The notes beneath the pieces were generated by a model. The model was given only the letters and a program-made list of their open reading frames with translations, was not told the origin of the DNA and searched no databases. A stretch of DNA of 64,000 nt from Perilla frutescens (Eukaryota; Streptophyta; Magnoliopsida; Lamiales; Lamiaceae), in contig BRKX01000009.1 in NCBI GenBank assembly GCA_026008535.1, positions 37,399,001 through 37,463,000 on the forward strand. Direction: 5' to 3'. Within the stretch, counting starts at the first letter, position 1; every line of letters begins with the position of its first letter. Shown here piece by piece: positions 22,871 through 32,558 of the stretch. A program made the translations under genes and the position numbers.

Positions 22871-22984
22871 GGGCGCAGTTTCAGACTCCATCAAGTCTAA
22901 ATAATTATATTGAATAAGAATAATTAAAAACGGATAAAGAAATTCGGATTAATTAATTAAATAAAATATTTAATACTAAAAAAA
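22871..22984. other. AT-rich junction between gag copy and CHX-like fragment
   Basis: Contains no readable coding. It marks where the plus-strand gag copy ends in its protease start and unrelated DNA begins. Confidence 0.4.
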
Positions 22985-23110
22985 GGGATGTTATAGATTT
23001 TATGGCAGCCTTCAAGCCTCGGGACTTTCATCTTAGGTATTGTGGTTCCAGATGCAGCCGGTTCGGGATCCAACATCATCTCTAAGCTCGAATTAACCAT
23101 AGACATAAGG
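22985..23110 (+). pseudogene. CHX-like cation/proton exchanger fragment
   Basis: The plus strand at about 23020-23105 reads FILGIVVPDAAGSGSNIISK followed by LELTID. It resembles the GLxVPDGPPLGSALVEKLE motif of plant CHX-type monovalent cation/proton antiporters, where it follows a transmembrane helix. No start, stop or continuation is readable, so this is a shard. About 60 bp downstream begins a stretch (23165-23345) that is also found at 29255-29430 near the other CHX-like pseudogene. Confidence 0.5.
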
Positions 23111-23164
23111 ATTTGAGGGTTTCAAACATTCGGGAGCTAGCTAGAATTAGTGCTATTGGAATTA

Positions 23165-23345
23165 GGTGTAATGAATTTGTTAAATGAAGAACAGAGCATC
23201 GTTAGCAAAAGAAATAGACGTCGTTCATAACTCAGTGACAGAGAGAAGATAGAAAGATTTGGATGTACCGATTAAAAGATCTTAAGGGGTCAAATGGACT
23301 AAGTCAAATCTTAAGTATCTAACCGAGACTCAACACCCACCTTAG
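23165..23345. repeat. Dispersed repeat shared with 29255-29430
   Basis: Both copies share phrases such as TTCATAACTCAGTGACA and GATGTACC, then AATGGA..AAGTCAAA.CTTAAG and ACTCAAC in the same order and orientation. Each lies beside CHX-like coding debris. Confidence 0.65.
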
Positions 23346-23785
23346 GTTTTTTTTTGTACATTTTTCCTATAAAAATATTATAATATAATTAATCATAATT
23401 AATATTTATGACTAAGAATTAAAATTTAAAAAATTATATACAATGAAATAATCAAACTAATAATTTATTAATAAGAATAGTTAAATTTAAATTATAAAAA
23501 TAATTATAAATTCTAATTAAATGGAATATACTCTAATTAATGATTGTAAAATAAAACTAAGCTACGATAAAATTAAATTGAAGAAAGAAAATAAGAGAAA
23601 ACTAACATAAACAATAAATGATCATATTTGGCGCATTAGGAATCGGATTAGATCTTCTATTCCAAACTCTATAGATTATTATGTGTTCATCGATCAAGTT
23701 TATTACTGTTCCCGTTTTTGAATAAGTGTCATTCTAGATAAACGCACACATATTAATAAAATAATCAAATTATATTATATGTATA
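23346..23785. other. AT-rich DNA, no gene seen
   Basis: Very A+T-rich with homopolymer runs. No frame, terminal repeat or motif is recognised. Confidence 0.5.
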
Positions 23786-24150
23786 TATTGGTTTTGTATA
23801 CTGGAAAGCTTGTCTTTTTATACAATAAATAATATTAAGATAATATATATTGAATAATGATTGCAGTCACTGTTTGTGCATTTATTTATTATTATATTTA
23901 TATGCATGTTTCCATATACTTCCATTATTGATGATATGGTGTGGGTGAACACACGGTAAATATCATATCATCGGAGTCCTTGCAAAGTATTAAAAGGCTC
24001 GCGGTTTAGATGGTCCTCAACCAACCATTGGACACCGTAAAATAATCTCATAGCTAGTTTATCTTGACTAACTGATTATTATGATACACTGGCATGTGTA
24101 TTGAGGAGGATCATGATAGGATACTGTTCTCTGTTCTGACTCTAAAGGGC
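23786..24150 (+). repeat. Family D LTR, 5' fragment
   Basis: Matches the beginning of the complete LTR at 62466, with shared TTGGTTTTGTATACT, GATATGGTGTGGGT and TTGAGGAGGATC blocks. It starts TATTGG where the intact LTR has TGTTGG. Similarity fades after about 24150. Confidence 0.8.
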
Positions 24151-24159
24151 AATAAAATA

Positions 24160-24388
24160 TCATTCCAAATCAAACACTGCTTGATCGAAAGCACATAGAG
24201 ATAAAAATGGATTTTTCAATAAACATTAAAAAAATATCTCCAATTTTTTTATCTAATAATTCGAAACATATGATCAATTAAAATCTGAAAATTTAAACAC
24301 CTAAATTCATCTACAGATTTAAACAAATGATTCGAATTATATCTAGAATTAATTATAGAGTAGAGGCCAAACTTACTCTGATATCAAT
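24160..24388 (-). other. Family D leader and primer-binding site, minus strand
   Basis: The minus strand near 24374-24388 reads TTGATATCAGAGT, a decayed initiator-Met PBS. The bases to its left match, inverted, the leader that follows the PBS at 63906-64000. Confidence 0.65.
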
Positions 24389-24870
24389 TATTGGGGTGGT
24401 TTTTTCGAATTGCACCCCACAGGATCTATTTGAATGCCATTAATTGTAAGCTCATGTAAATCATAATTTTATGTGTGACATTAATTATCCTATGTTGAAT
24501 TAACATGCAAATTTCAATTTTAAATCTATTGCAGCCGAATAAAATAGAATCTATCGAAACGGTACTTACAAACGTTGTCAGGTTGCTCACGGGAATAAAG
24601 GACTAATCCCGTTGTTGATGGATATCACATGGACGACGAATTTCCTCTCCATGATGTTCGAAATCTTCGCTGCTCCATATTCTACTTCTTGATCTTCTGT
24701 TGTATTCTCGAACCTTGTTTAGATGCAGGGTGGGCTGCAGACTACTAAACGGCTGTGGAAAACCTGGGGAATCAAGAGAGCTCGTGAGAGGGGCTGTATT
24801 GATGTTATTTTTCTTAATTATTTTCGTGGCCCCCTTCCTTATTATAAGGGAAGGGGGGGAAATTTCATCT
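24389..24870 (-). repeat. Family D LTR, 3' fragment in opposite orientation
   Basis: Inverted match to the end of the LTR at 63888 and back from there (shared GGTTTTTTCGAATTG and ATCATAATTTTATGTG blocks). With the plus-strand 5' fragment at 23786 it makes a scrambled, inverted pair of LTR pieces. It ends at the truncated copia pol at about 24880. Confidence 0.7.
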
Positions 24871-24889
24871 TCCAACCCTAATGGGTTTA

Positions 24890-26811
24890 GGCCTCCAACT
24901 ATGCATATTTGGCAAAAACTATGCATATTTGGCTGCATCTGCTTTCCTTGGTTGCGACCTTACAACATTGGCAAGCTGGAATTCCTATCTAAACCATGCA
25001 TATTTATTGGCTATTCCACTAGCCAGAGTGCTTATAGATGCTTCGACCCCTCCACCGGTCGTATCTTCATTTCGAGACATGTAAAATTCTCTGAATCAGC
25101 TTTCTGGAATTTTAAAAATTATGCTCTTCATGACAGTGACAGGTCTAAATTCTTATGCATCGTTGACTCGCCTGTGCCACCAGCTCCCTCTCCAGATATT
25201 GTTCTTGTCACGGCTTCCGCCACCTCTGCGCCGTTATCACCACCACCGTCGCCACCCCCTCAGTCACCTCCTGGCCCCTCACCGTCGACCGATGTCGCGC
25301 CGCCAATGATGGCACCTTCGGTACCACGCAAACTATAGCGGGAGCGCTCTCATTCAATGCACACCCAGGCCCTCAACAATATATTCCGCCCAAAGTGCCT
25401 CTATAAAGCATCCCGACATCTTATCCCGGATGACTCTGAACCTACCTCTGTGTCCCAGGCTCTCGCTTCCAAGAACTGGAGGCACGCCATGGCCGAAAAA
25501 TTCACAGCTCTGCAGCGCCATGGCACCTGGGATCTTGTTTCGCCGCCCTCTAAAGTGAATATTGTCAGCTGTAAATAGGTTTTTCGCATTAAGCGCAAGC
25601 CTGATGACACAATTGAGCACTACAAAGCTAGACTAGTTGCTAAGGGATTTCACCAACGACACGGCATTGACTTCAAGGAAACCTTCAATCCAGTTATCAA
25701 GTCTGTCACCATCCGTACCGTGTTAACCTTAGCTCTCTTTGTTGGCTAGACACTCAAGCAGCTGGATGTTAACAATGCTTTTCTCCACAGCACCCTCACC
25801 ACGCTTGTGTACATGCAACAACCGTCTGGTTTTACTGATCAAACCTACAAGTCTCATGTCTGTCTACTCCGAAAATCTCTTTATGGGCTCCGTCAGGCTT
25901 CTCGGGAATGGTATCTTGCCCTTGGTGCTTCTCTCAAAGAGTTTGGCTTCACTGAATCCCAGGCCGATACTTCGCTGTTTATCTATTCACAACATGTATT
26001 CGTCTCATTGTCTTAGTCTATGTTGACGACATTGTCGTCACTGGTTCTCAAAGTGACCATATTCAACGACTTCTGCACCACCTCCAGTCCAAATTCTTGG
26101 TCAAGGACTTATGCGATCTCTCTTACTTTCTCGGTATCCAGATCACTCGCTGTCAGGAGGGGCTCTTTCTATCCCAACATAAGTATGTCGTTGATCTTCT
26201 TCGTCGACATCACATTTGATGGTGCGAAACCACTCCAAACACCAAGCAATCTCAAAGCGTCCACTCTGTTTACTCATGTCGATCCCACAGAATATCGTAG
26301 TGCCATTGGTGGACTCCAATATCTTTCCTTCACTCGACCTGATATTTCCTTCACAGTCAACCGCTTGGCACAACGCATGTCTTCCCCATCTAGCTCCGAT
26401 TGGGTTGAAGTCAAACGTCTGTTAAGATATCTAAAAGGCACTCCTAATCACGGTCTTCTTCTCCGTCGATTTGCGGATCTCCGCCACACAACTAACTTAG
26501 ATTCGGATTTCGTTGGTGATACTAGTGACTTCAAGTCCACCTCTGCTTACACTGTGCTTCTTGGCGGTAATCCCATCTCTTGGCCATCTCGAAAACAGAC
26601 GGGTGTTGCTAGATCCTCCACCGAGGCTGAATACAGGTCTTTAGCTTCTGCTGCTGCTAAGGTTATTTGGATCACTCACATTTTTCAAGAACTATCTCTC
26701 CCCCTACCGTCGACCCCGCGAGTTCTTTGTGACAATATCAGTGACACTCGCCTCGCCTTGCACCGATCTAACATTCTCGGATGAAACATATTGCCATTGA
26801 TGTTCACTTTG
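24890..26811 (+). pseudogene. Ale/Retrofit-like copia pol: integrase end, RT, RNase H
   Basis: Plus-strand frames broken by about six stops or frameshifts follow pol order. At 24940-25090: CFPWLRPYN, KLEFLSKPCIFIGYS, YRCFDPSTGRIFISRHVKF (integrase end). At 25140-25340: a Pro/Ser-rich linker. At 25357-25760: MAEKFTALQRHGTWDLVSPP, then KARLVAKGFHQRHGIDF. At 25760-26040: QLDVNNAFLHSTL, LRKSLYGLRQASREWY and the catalytic YVDDIVVTGS. At 26270-26783: YLSFTRPDISFTVNRLAQ, RYLKGTPNHGL, an RNase H core with SDFVGD, and SSTEAEYRSLA. The final KHIAIDVHFD helix runs straight into a CACTA terminus at 26812. Its upstream integrase half and LTRs are missing. Confidence 0.9.
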
Positions 26812-27291
26812 ATATTCCAGCGCAAAAATTACGTGGAATACGGGAAAAAATTAAAAATGTATATATTGAAATATTCCAGCGGAAAAATACCGTAGGGATT
26901 CGGAAAAATAAAAAATAAAAAATATTAAAACATTCAAACGGTATTTTTTCCGCTGGAATATGGAAAAAATCGAAAAAAATAATAATATTAAAATATTCCA
27001 GTGTAATTTTTTCGCTAGAATTTGGAAAAGTTTGAAAAAAATAATTAAAAATCATTCCAGCGGGTTTTTTCCTCTGGAATCAACTCAAATATACGCTGGA
27101 AATTCCAGCGGATATAAATCCACTGGAATTTGTGGTGGAAAATTCCAGCGAGCATAAACTTCGCTGGAATGTTCGGTGGAAAATTCCAACAAATATTTTT
27201 TGCTGGAATAATCGCTGGAATTCGAAAAATTCCAGCGTATATGAAGCCCGCTGGAATAAATTTGCTGGAATTTACTTATTTTCTTGTAGTG
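26812..27291. mobile_element. Orphan CACTA transposon terminus with CCAGCG subterminal repeats
   Basis: The right edge reads TTTCTTGTAGTG, the inverted form of the CACTACAAGAAA end of plant CACTA elements. Inside it the 9-mer ATTCCAGCG occurs at least six times and its inverse CGCTGGAAT about five times, often as facing pairs: the subterminal repeats that bind CACTA transposase. No matching left terminus exists in the window. The left edge is fused to the copia pol pseudogene. Confidence 0.7.
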
Positions 27292-27883
27292 TTCAGCATT
27301 TTGGGAAGAGATGTATAATATCTTTTATTTTGAGATGATTAGCTGAGATTAAGTTTTCTTTATAATTTAACTTATGACTTCTTAGACCTAGCTATATTAT
27401 TTTAATCCTAGAAAGAGTAGGGAAAAATATTTCTTTTCACACAAATACATATTCGATTTGTTTTCAAAGTTGCTCATGGAATCTGGACACTTACTTCAAG
27501 GATTTTACATCAAGTTTAATTATTTTTCTTTATTGTCATAATTGCGTAGATCGATTAATTGTTGAATCATAGGAAACTTAATATTGGTGACAGCCGCATC
27601 CACCAGTTTCCCTAGCATGTGCTCAATCATTTTATATTAGCATAAAAAAATGGATTTATTTTGTATTATATGAATCATGAAGAAAAAGAGCAAAACAATA
27701 AAGCAGTATATTAAAAAGAAATGTGAATAGAGCCGAGATCATAAATTCAACACTCGTTTTGTTTCAAATATTTCATTTTTGCATGCTTATTTATTTATAA
27801 TATAACCTATTTGAATTTAGAATAGAACCTCATAAGTTATAATATATATATATATATATATATCTAAAACAGATGGTTAAAAA

Positions 27884-27915
<32 letters not shown>

Positions 27916-28067
27916 GAGAGAAGTAACTGAACATTTTTTTTGTGTTATTTCTATGTTATTAAATTTAGAGTGTTACAAAATCTTAGAACCAAAGGCACAT
28001 AGCAAGACGATGACAACAATCACCACAAAATGCGACTCCTACATTTGTTGGCCTCACACTCTCCTAG
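27292..28067. other. AT-rich intergenic DNA with simple repeats
   Basis: No gene. Contains a TA microsatellite (27841-27862) and short AAAT and AAT runs (about 27880-27915). Confidence 0.6.
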
Positions 28068-28412
28068 CTACGTAGTGAGGAGTGGTTGGAGTATGAAGAG
28101 TATGATGAGAAAGACGAGAGCTCCAACTGCCGACATCACCATAGCAGACTTCGATATGATTACATACATCCATACTACTCCAATGACCATAGAAAGTGAG
28201 TAATTGAAAATGTCACTGACTAAGGATGTAAGCGTTGCTATTCTACCGATTTCAGAATTGAGAACGTTGAGGTGGAGTACTAAGTTGGTCATGATAGGAA
28301 ATGATGACATAATTGTAAGGTCAGAAATAAGAGGAAGAGATCGTTGCGTCGTATGGTGTAGATGCCTACAAAACCAATGAAAAGAGTCCCCATGAAATTC
28401 AATCCACCTATC
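28068..28412 (-). pseudogene. CHX-like cation/proton antiporter pseudogene (broken by a hAT element)
   Basis: The minus-strand frame reads SLPLISDLTIMSSFPIMTNL, then LHLNVLNSEIGRIATLTSLVSDIFNYSL, then two strongly hydrophobic helices (SMVIGVVWMYVIISK, VGALVFLIILFILQPLL). FP(V/I)...L..L.ILNSE(I/L)GRLA....LVSD is the signature of plant CHX antiporters, which exchange K+ or Na+ for H+ across endomembranes or the plasma membrane. CHX proteins are about 800 residues; only about 115 remain. Coding continues upstream, out of frame, at 29157-29230 beyond the hAT insertion (GGLNFMGTLFIGFVG is readable in another frame next to it). Not functional. Confidence 0.7.
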
Positions 28413-28420
28413 ACCAAAGT
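28413..28420. repeat. hAT target-site duplication ACCAAAGT (left)
   Basis: Eight bases identical to 29149-29156 on the other side of the element. Confidence 0.95.
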
Positions 28421-29148
28421 CAGGGCCAGCCCTGGGGTAGGTCAAGTGGGCCACCGCCCAGGACCCCCCATTTTTAGGGGCCCCCAATATATATATATAT
28501 ATAATTAGGTATTTTTTTAAAAAAAATATGTATAGAGTTGTAATGTTTGTCTCTTTTAGATACTATTCTCTCGACTTTGAAATAACATACTAGCTTTAAT
28601 GATTAGTTCCATCACTTTTTTTTTTTCTATGTAAATTTCGTGTGATAATATATTTATTGAGATTTTGTGTTGGCTTAATCTCAATTTTGCAATTGGACAA
28701 AATATTAATCAACTATCTGTGATCTACATATAGATCATGTACGTGAAATACACCTTTAAAGACTCAATTTTTAAATTTTATCAAAATTGTATAAAGAAAA
28801 AAAATCAATGGTTATATTTAGGGCTTTTATTTCTCAATTTTGAGTTCACCAAAATTTCAACTTAAGGGCTTTTGACATAAAATATTACAATAAAAAATTA
28901 AATTGATTCAATTTTGAATTATTTTCCTTAATATTATCAATATTTTTCTTTCACAATTATTTACTTAATGAAAGTGTTTTTTTTTCAAAATTCATGAATG
29001 AGATTTTGTAAATGTTGTCTGTACTTTTTCAAGATTTAGGATGATTGAGATAAAATAAAAAAAATTCAAGATGCTCGTTAAAAAAAAAACTCTCAGGGCC
29101 CCTTTTTTTGTTTCGCCAAGGGTCCCATAATTGTCAGGGCCGGCCCTG
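28421..29148. mobile_element. Non-autonomous hAT-family transposon (728 bp)
   Basis: The ends are CAGGGCCAGCCCTG and, inverted, CAGGGCCGGCCCTG, flanked by a perfect 8-bp duplication, the hAT hallmark. Just inside lie C-rich/G-rich stretches (GGACCCCCCATTTTTAGGGG on the left, CTCAGGGCCCC on the right). The interior is AT-rich, has an AT microsatellite near 28487 and no transposase frame. It sits in the CHX-like pseudogene. Confidence 0.93.
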
Positions 29149-29156
29149 ACCAAAGT
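29149..29156. repeat. hAT target-site duplication ACCAAAGT (right)
   Basis: Identical to 28413-28420. Confidence 0.95.
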
Positions 29157-30030
29157 GTATCACTCAACCTTTTTCACAAGATCTTTGGACCCTTAAAGCA
29201 GGTGATTTTTTACAACTTGAAACTCTACCAATTAACCCTAAATAGATTTTTAGAACTCCTAAATGAAGACCAGAACACCGTTAGCATAAAAAAAAGACAT
29301 TGTTCATAACTCAGTGACAATAGGAGGTGCTAGATGTACCAATTAAAATATTTTAAAGGGCTAAATGGATCAAGTCAAACCTTAAGTGTATAGTCGAAAC
29401 TCAACCCATACTTTAATTGTAATTTTGTATTTTTTTTCCCATTATCATAATACTGAATTAATAGTGGGAGACAAAAGGAAAGATAAAAAATAGACAAAGG
29501 ATATCTCATCTCATAGTGGGAAGATTTCTTTTTGTATTAGAAATGTTTTATAAACAATTTCATTTCGAATGCGCGCGCCTCAACATGGCGCGTTTCAGTT
29601 TTGTCTAATATTTAATATTTATAAGGCATTATATTATAATAATATTGATATTTTATACATGTTTTTATACTACTATATTATTAAAATATTCTAAGTGCAG
29701 TAAATATCCAACCCTTCGATTCCATGCGCCATTTTAAACTACAAATTTTTTGATCTTTTAGTGCAGCTAGCTGTTCGAATCCACCATTAATTAGTTCAAC
29801 AATTCATGTATCTCTATATTTAATTTAGAAAAACAAATATTCAAATAAACCCTCCAACTATTCAGTCTATTCTGTTGGAAGTTTTTGTAGCTGTTGAACA
29901 TGTCTATTTGCGGATTAGATCATCGGTGTCCTTCCATACTATATTCCATGTGTTATAGTTATTAATTTATTATTATTTTTTAATATATCTTAATTGAGAA
30001 AAAATGGACTCTAAAAAAATTAAATTAAAT
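29157..30030. other. CHX-adjacent DNA and AT-rich flank, no intact gene
   Basis: About 29157-29230 continues the CHX-like debris on the minus strand. About 29255-29430 is the second copy of the dispersed repeat at 23165-23345. The remainder to 30030 is AT-rich, with a small palindromic GCGCGC island near 29570, and I see nothing else. Confidence 0.5.
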
Positions 30031-30033
30031 TAT
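30031..30033. repeat. CACTA target-site duplication TAT (left)
   Basis: TAT precedes CACTACA at 30034 and follows the other end at 59467-59469. Three-base duplications are the rule for CACTA elements; at three AT-only bases chance cannot be excluded. Confidence 0.7.
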
Positions 30034-30059
30034 CACTACAAAAAAATAGTATTTTAGCG

Positions 30060-30545
30060 ACGAATATTAGAGACGGATCCCTTTTCGTCGTTAGTTGCGA
30101 CAACTTAGCGACGGAACATCCGTAGTTAAACTTTCCAGGTATTAAAAAGTGCAGGAATTTTTCGCCCGTAAGATTACTGACGGAGTAAAAACGGACTGAC
30201 CGTCACTAACAGTAACGACGAATTGTATCTGTCGTTAATTTTCAATTTTTAATTTTATTAATTCGGATTAAATTTAACAACAGATCGTATCCATCTTTAA
30301 TATACAATTTTTAATTTTATTAATTCGGATTAAATTTAACGACGGATCGTATCAGTCGATAATATTCTATTTTTAATTTTATTAATTCGGATTAAATTTA
30401 ACGACGGATCGTATCCGTCGTTAATTTTCTATTTTTAATTTTATTAATTCGGATTAAATTTAACGACGGATCCTATCCGTCGTTAGTATTTTACTTTTGA
30501 ATTATTTAATTTCCGAAAATACTAACAACGTAGTCTGTCGTTAAA
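30060..30545. repeat. CACTA left subterminal repeats
   Basis: A unit of about 61 bp (TTTAATTTTATTAATTCGGA, then TTAAATTTAACGACGGATCG, then TATCCGTCGTTAA) is repeated about four times between 30235 and 30500. Looser ACGACGGA/TCCGTCGTT copies extend to 30060. The motif is itself an inverted repeat (ACGACGGAT..ATCCGTCGT). Such arrays are where CACTA transposase binds; the right end holds a few matching copies near 59400-59450. Confidence 0.8.
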
Positions 30546-30559
30546 TTTCTGATATGAAA

Positions 30560-30830
30560 AATTAAGCGGGCTTCTCTTTCATTTTCCCCAATTCAATCTT
30601 CAGCCCAAGATTTTCCGCGAACATACCTCCGCCGCGAACACGCGTCCGTTGCTTACGCCGCCTCGCCTCAGGTAACTCTCTCTCTCTCTCTCTCAGCCTC
30701 ACCTCCACCGCCGATCACAGCGTTGCCTTTCTCTCTCTCTCTCTCTCTGCCTCGCCTCCGCCGTCGACCGCCGCCTCACCTCACCCGCCGCCTCGCCTCA
30801 ACCCCAGTCTAAGTTTTTGACTCTCTCTCT
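30560..30830 (+). other. CACTA 5' untranslated exon-like region with CT microsatellites
   Basis: A sudden GC-rich segment after the AT-rich terminus (CCGCCGCGAACACG and CGCCGCCTCGCCTC phrases) contains a good splice donor, CTCAG followed by GTAACTCT, at about 30671, and two CT runs (near 30677 and 30731). In plant CACTA elements a leader exon and intron at this place precede the coding region. I see no start codon that opens a long frame. Confidence 0.45.
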
Positions 30831-31204
30831 CTGCAATATTAATTAATTAAAAATGTGAAAATTGGTCCATCCATATATGTGTTTTTATATTAATTTCACT
30901 ATAAATATAAATCCCCTCATGCAAATATGATAGCAAATAAACCATAGAACTGTTTGGCCCTTGATGATATATTTGATTGACATGCACTAGTGTTCTTTTA
31001 CACTTTAAATAATTGATTAATTAATTTACAAATTATAAGAAAAAAAACTGCTGAAAAAGTGTGTATATATATAGCTTATTAGTTTTAGTTCATCCCTTAT
31101 GCTTTCTCTGTGCATTATTGTATTTTTGCTTAATATTTTATTTCTTATACTATTATAAGTACAATAATAGATCCTTGAATATGAGAAATAATATAGGAGA
31201 TTAG

Positions 31205-31209
31205 TAAAC
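31205..31209. repeat. SIRE-like copia target-site duplication TAAAC (left)
   Basis: Identical to 49905-49909. Confidence 0.92.
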
Positions 31210-32144
31210 TGAAAAACTGTAATCCGTGCTAGTAGTGTTGAAATAATAACTGCTTAAACTGTTCTATGATATGTGTGGGACAGATGTAAGAACATATAAA
31301 ATAAAAGCAGTAAAAACGCACGAGATTGTTAACCCAGTTCGGTTCAACAACATACTCTAGGGGGATTGCTCCCAAACTTGAAGTTTCGACTATTACTCTT
31401 TCGAAGAGTGTATTAGGGTTCTTACACATACAAGCCTCCCGCCTTATGTCGCCCGTTCTTCTTTGCGAACTCTTTCGCTAGCTGAAAGTTGTAAGATCCC
31501 TTCACAACCGTGATACTAAACTACCTCTAGCTACCCACGACTTCAACTTACAATCTCTCCCGAGATTGCGTACAAAACAAGAATAAAATACCCTCATGTG
31601 TTTCACTCGAAAACACTTACAACTAGTCTATCATGTTGAACTGATTAACGAACAACTACTAGTTACAATGACCAAAAACAAACTGACTCTTAAATAATCT
31701 ATCAAGAGAATCTAAACAATATATGAGTTGTACCGATTGCTACACAAATCAACCTTCATATAGGCTTCACTTCAACCTTGGCGCCGATCTCCATCCGCCG
31801 CCAACATGGTAAGTGGATTATGGTTTGTGGCCTTCCAAACGTGTGTAGATACTTTCCAAGTGTAGTGGGGTTAATTCAGCTCTGTATCTACACCACAAGG
31901 CAGTCAATCTAACAAATCTTGCTTTTCACGAACTGATCCGAGCAAGATCTTTCCAACTTAGAAACTATCATAAATAGAGTGTCTCTGGTTCTGTCTAGGA
32001 CATAATCTGGAACAGTTCGCCAACTGTTCTCTTTTTCTTGTACAGCGGAAAACGGGGTTTGTTGGGACATACCCAGGTCCGTTTTGTTGAACATATCTCG
32101 CCAATAACAACACGACCACTTCGCGCATAATTGTGGCACTAACA
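31210..32144 (-). repeat. SIRE-like 3' LTR (935 bp)
   Basis: Partner of 48972-49904. No gene; the short frames inside are incidental. Confidence 0.92.
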
Positions 32145-32160
32145 ATCTCCCCCTTTGGCG
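32145..32160 (-). other. SIRE-like polypurine tract
   Basis: The minus strand reads CGCCAAAGGGGGAGAT immediately before the 3' LTR start TGTTAGTG, a textbook copia polypurine tract. Confidence 0.92.
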
Positions 32161-32540
32161 TTTATGGTCGAAAATTATCATTACGATCTGCACAACACTC
32201 GAATAAACTTTGCAGATCAAAATATATCAAAAGATGCGATATATTTAAAAACTGTTAGAGATAGTTCCAGACACACTCCCCCTGAATCTATTATGTGAGT
32301 GTCTTCATCACGATCAGAGCATTGATTCGTAGTATAGAACTGCATTGTCAGTTGATCAAAAATAGTACAGACCGATAAAAAGTTGGGTAAACAGCATCTC
32401 CAATAAAAGTTTGTTCAGAACATATCAAAACTTATAAAATAAACTGAGCACATGCTCAAAGCAGCAGAAGCAAAGGCCATCCTTCACCAACATCGACCTT
32501 CTTTCACTAATATTTTTCTCCCCCTTTAATTATTGCTAGA
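32161..32540. other. SIRE-like 3' untranslated region
   Basis: Between the end of the envelope-like gene and the polypurine tract; no coding seen. Contains CTCCCCCTGAATC at about 32275, a second purine run on the minus strand. Confidence 0.5.
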
Positions 32541-32558
32541 AACGGCAAACATCAACCT

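Noticed and set aside
24700..25338. One 212-residue gene from 24700
   Set aside because: Only the second half is copia integrase end and linker; the first half is antisense family D LTR sequence joined by chance.
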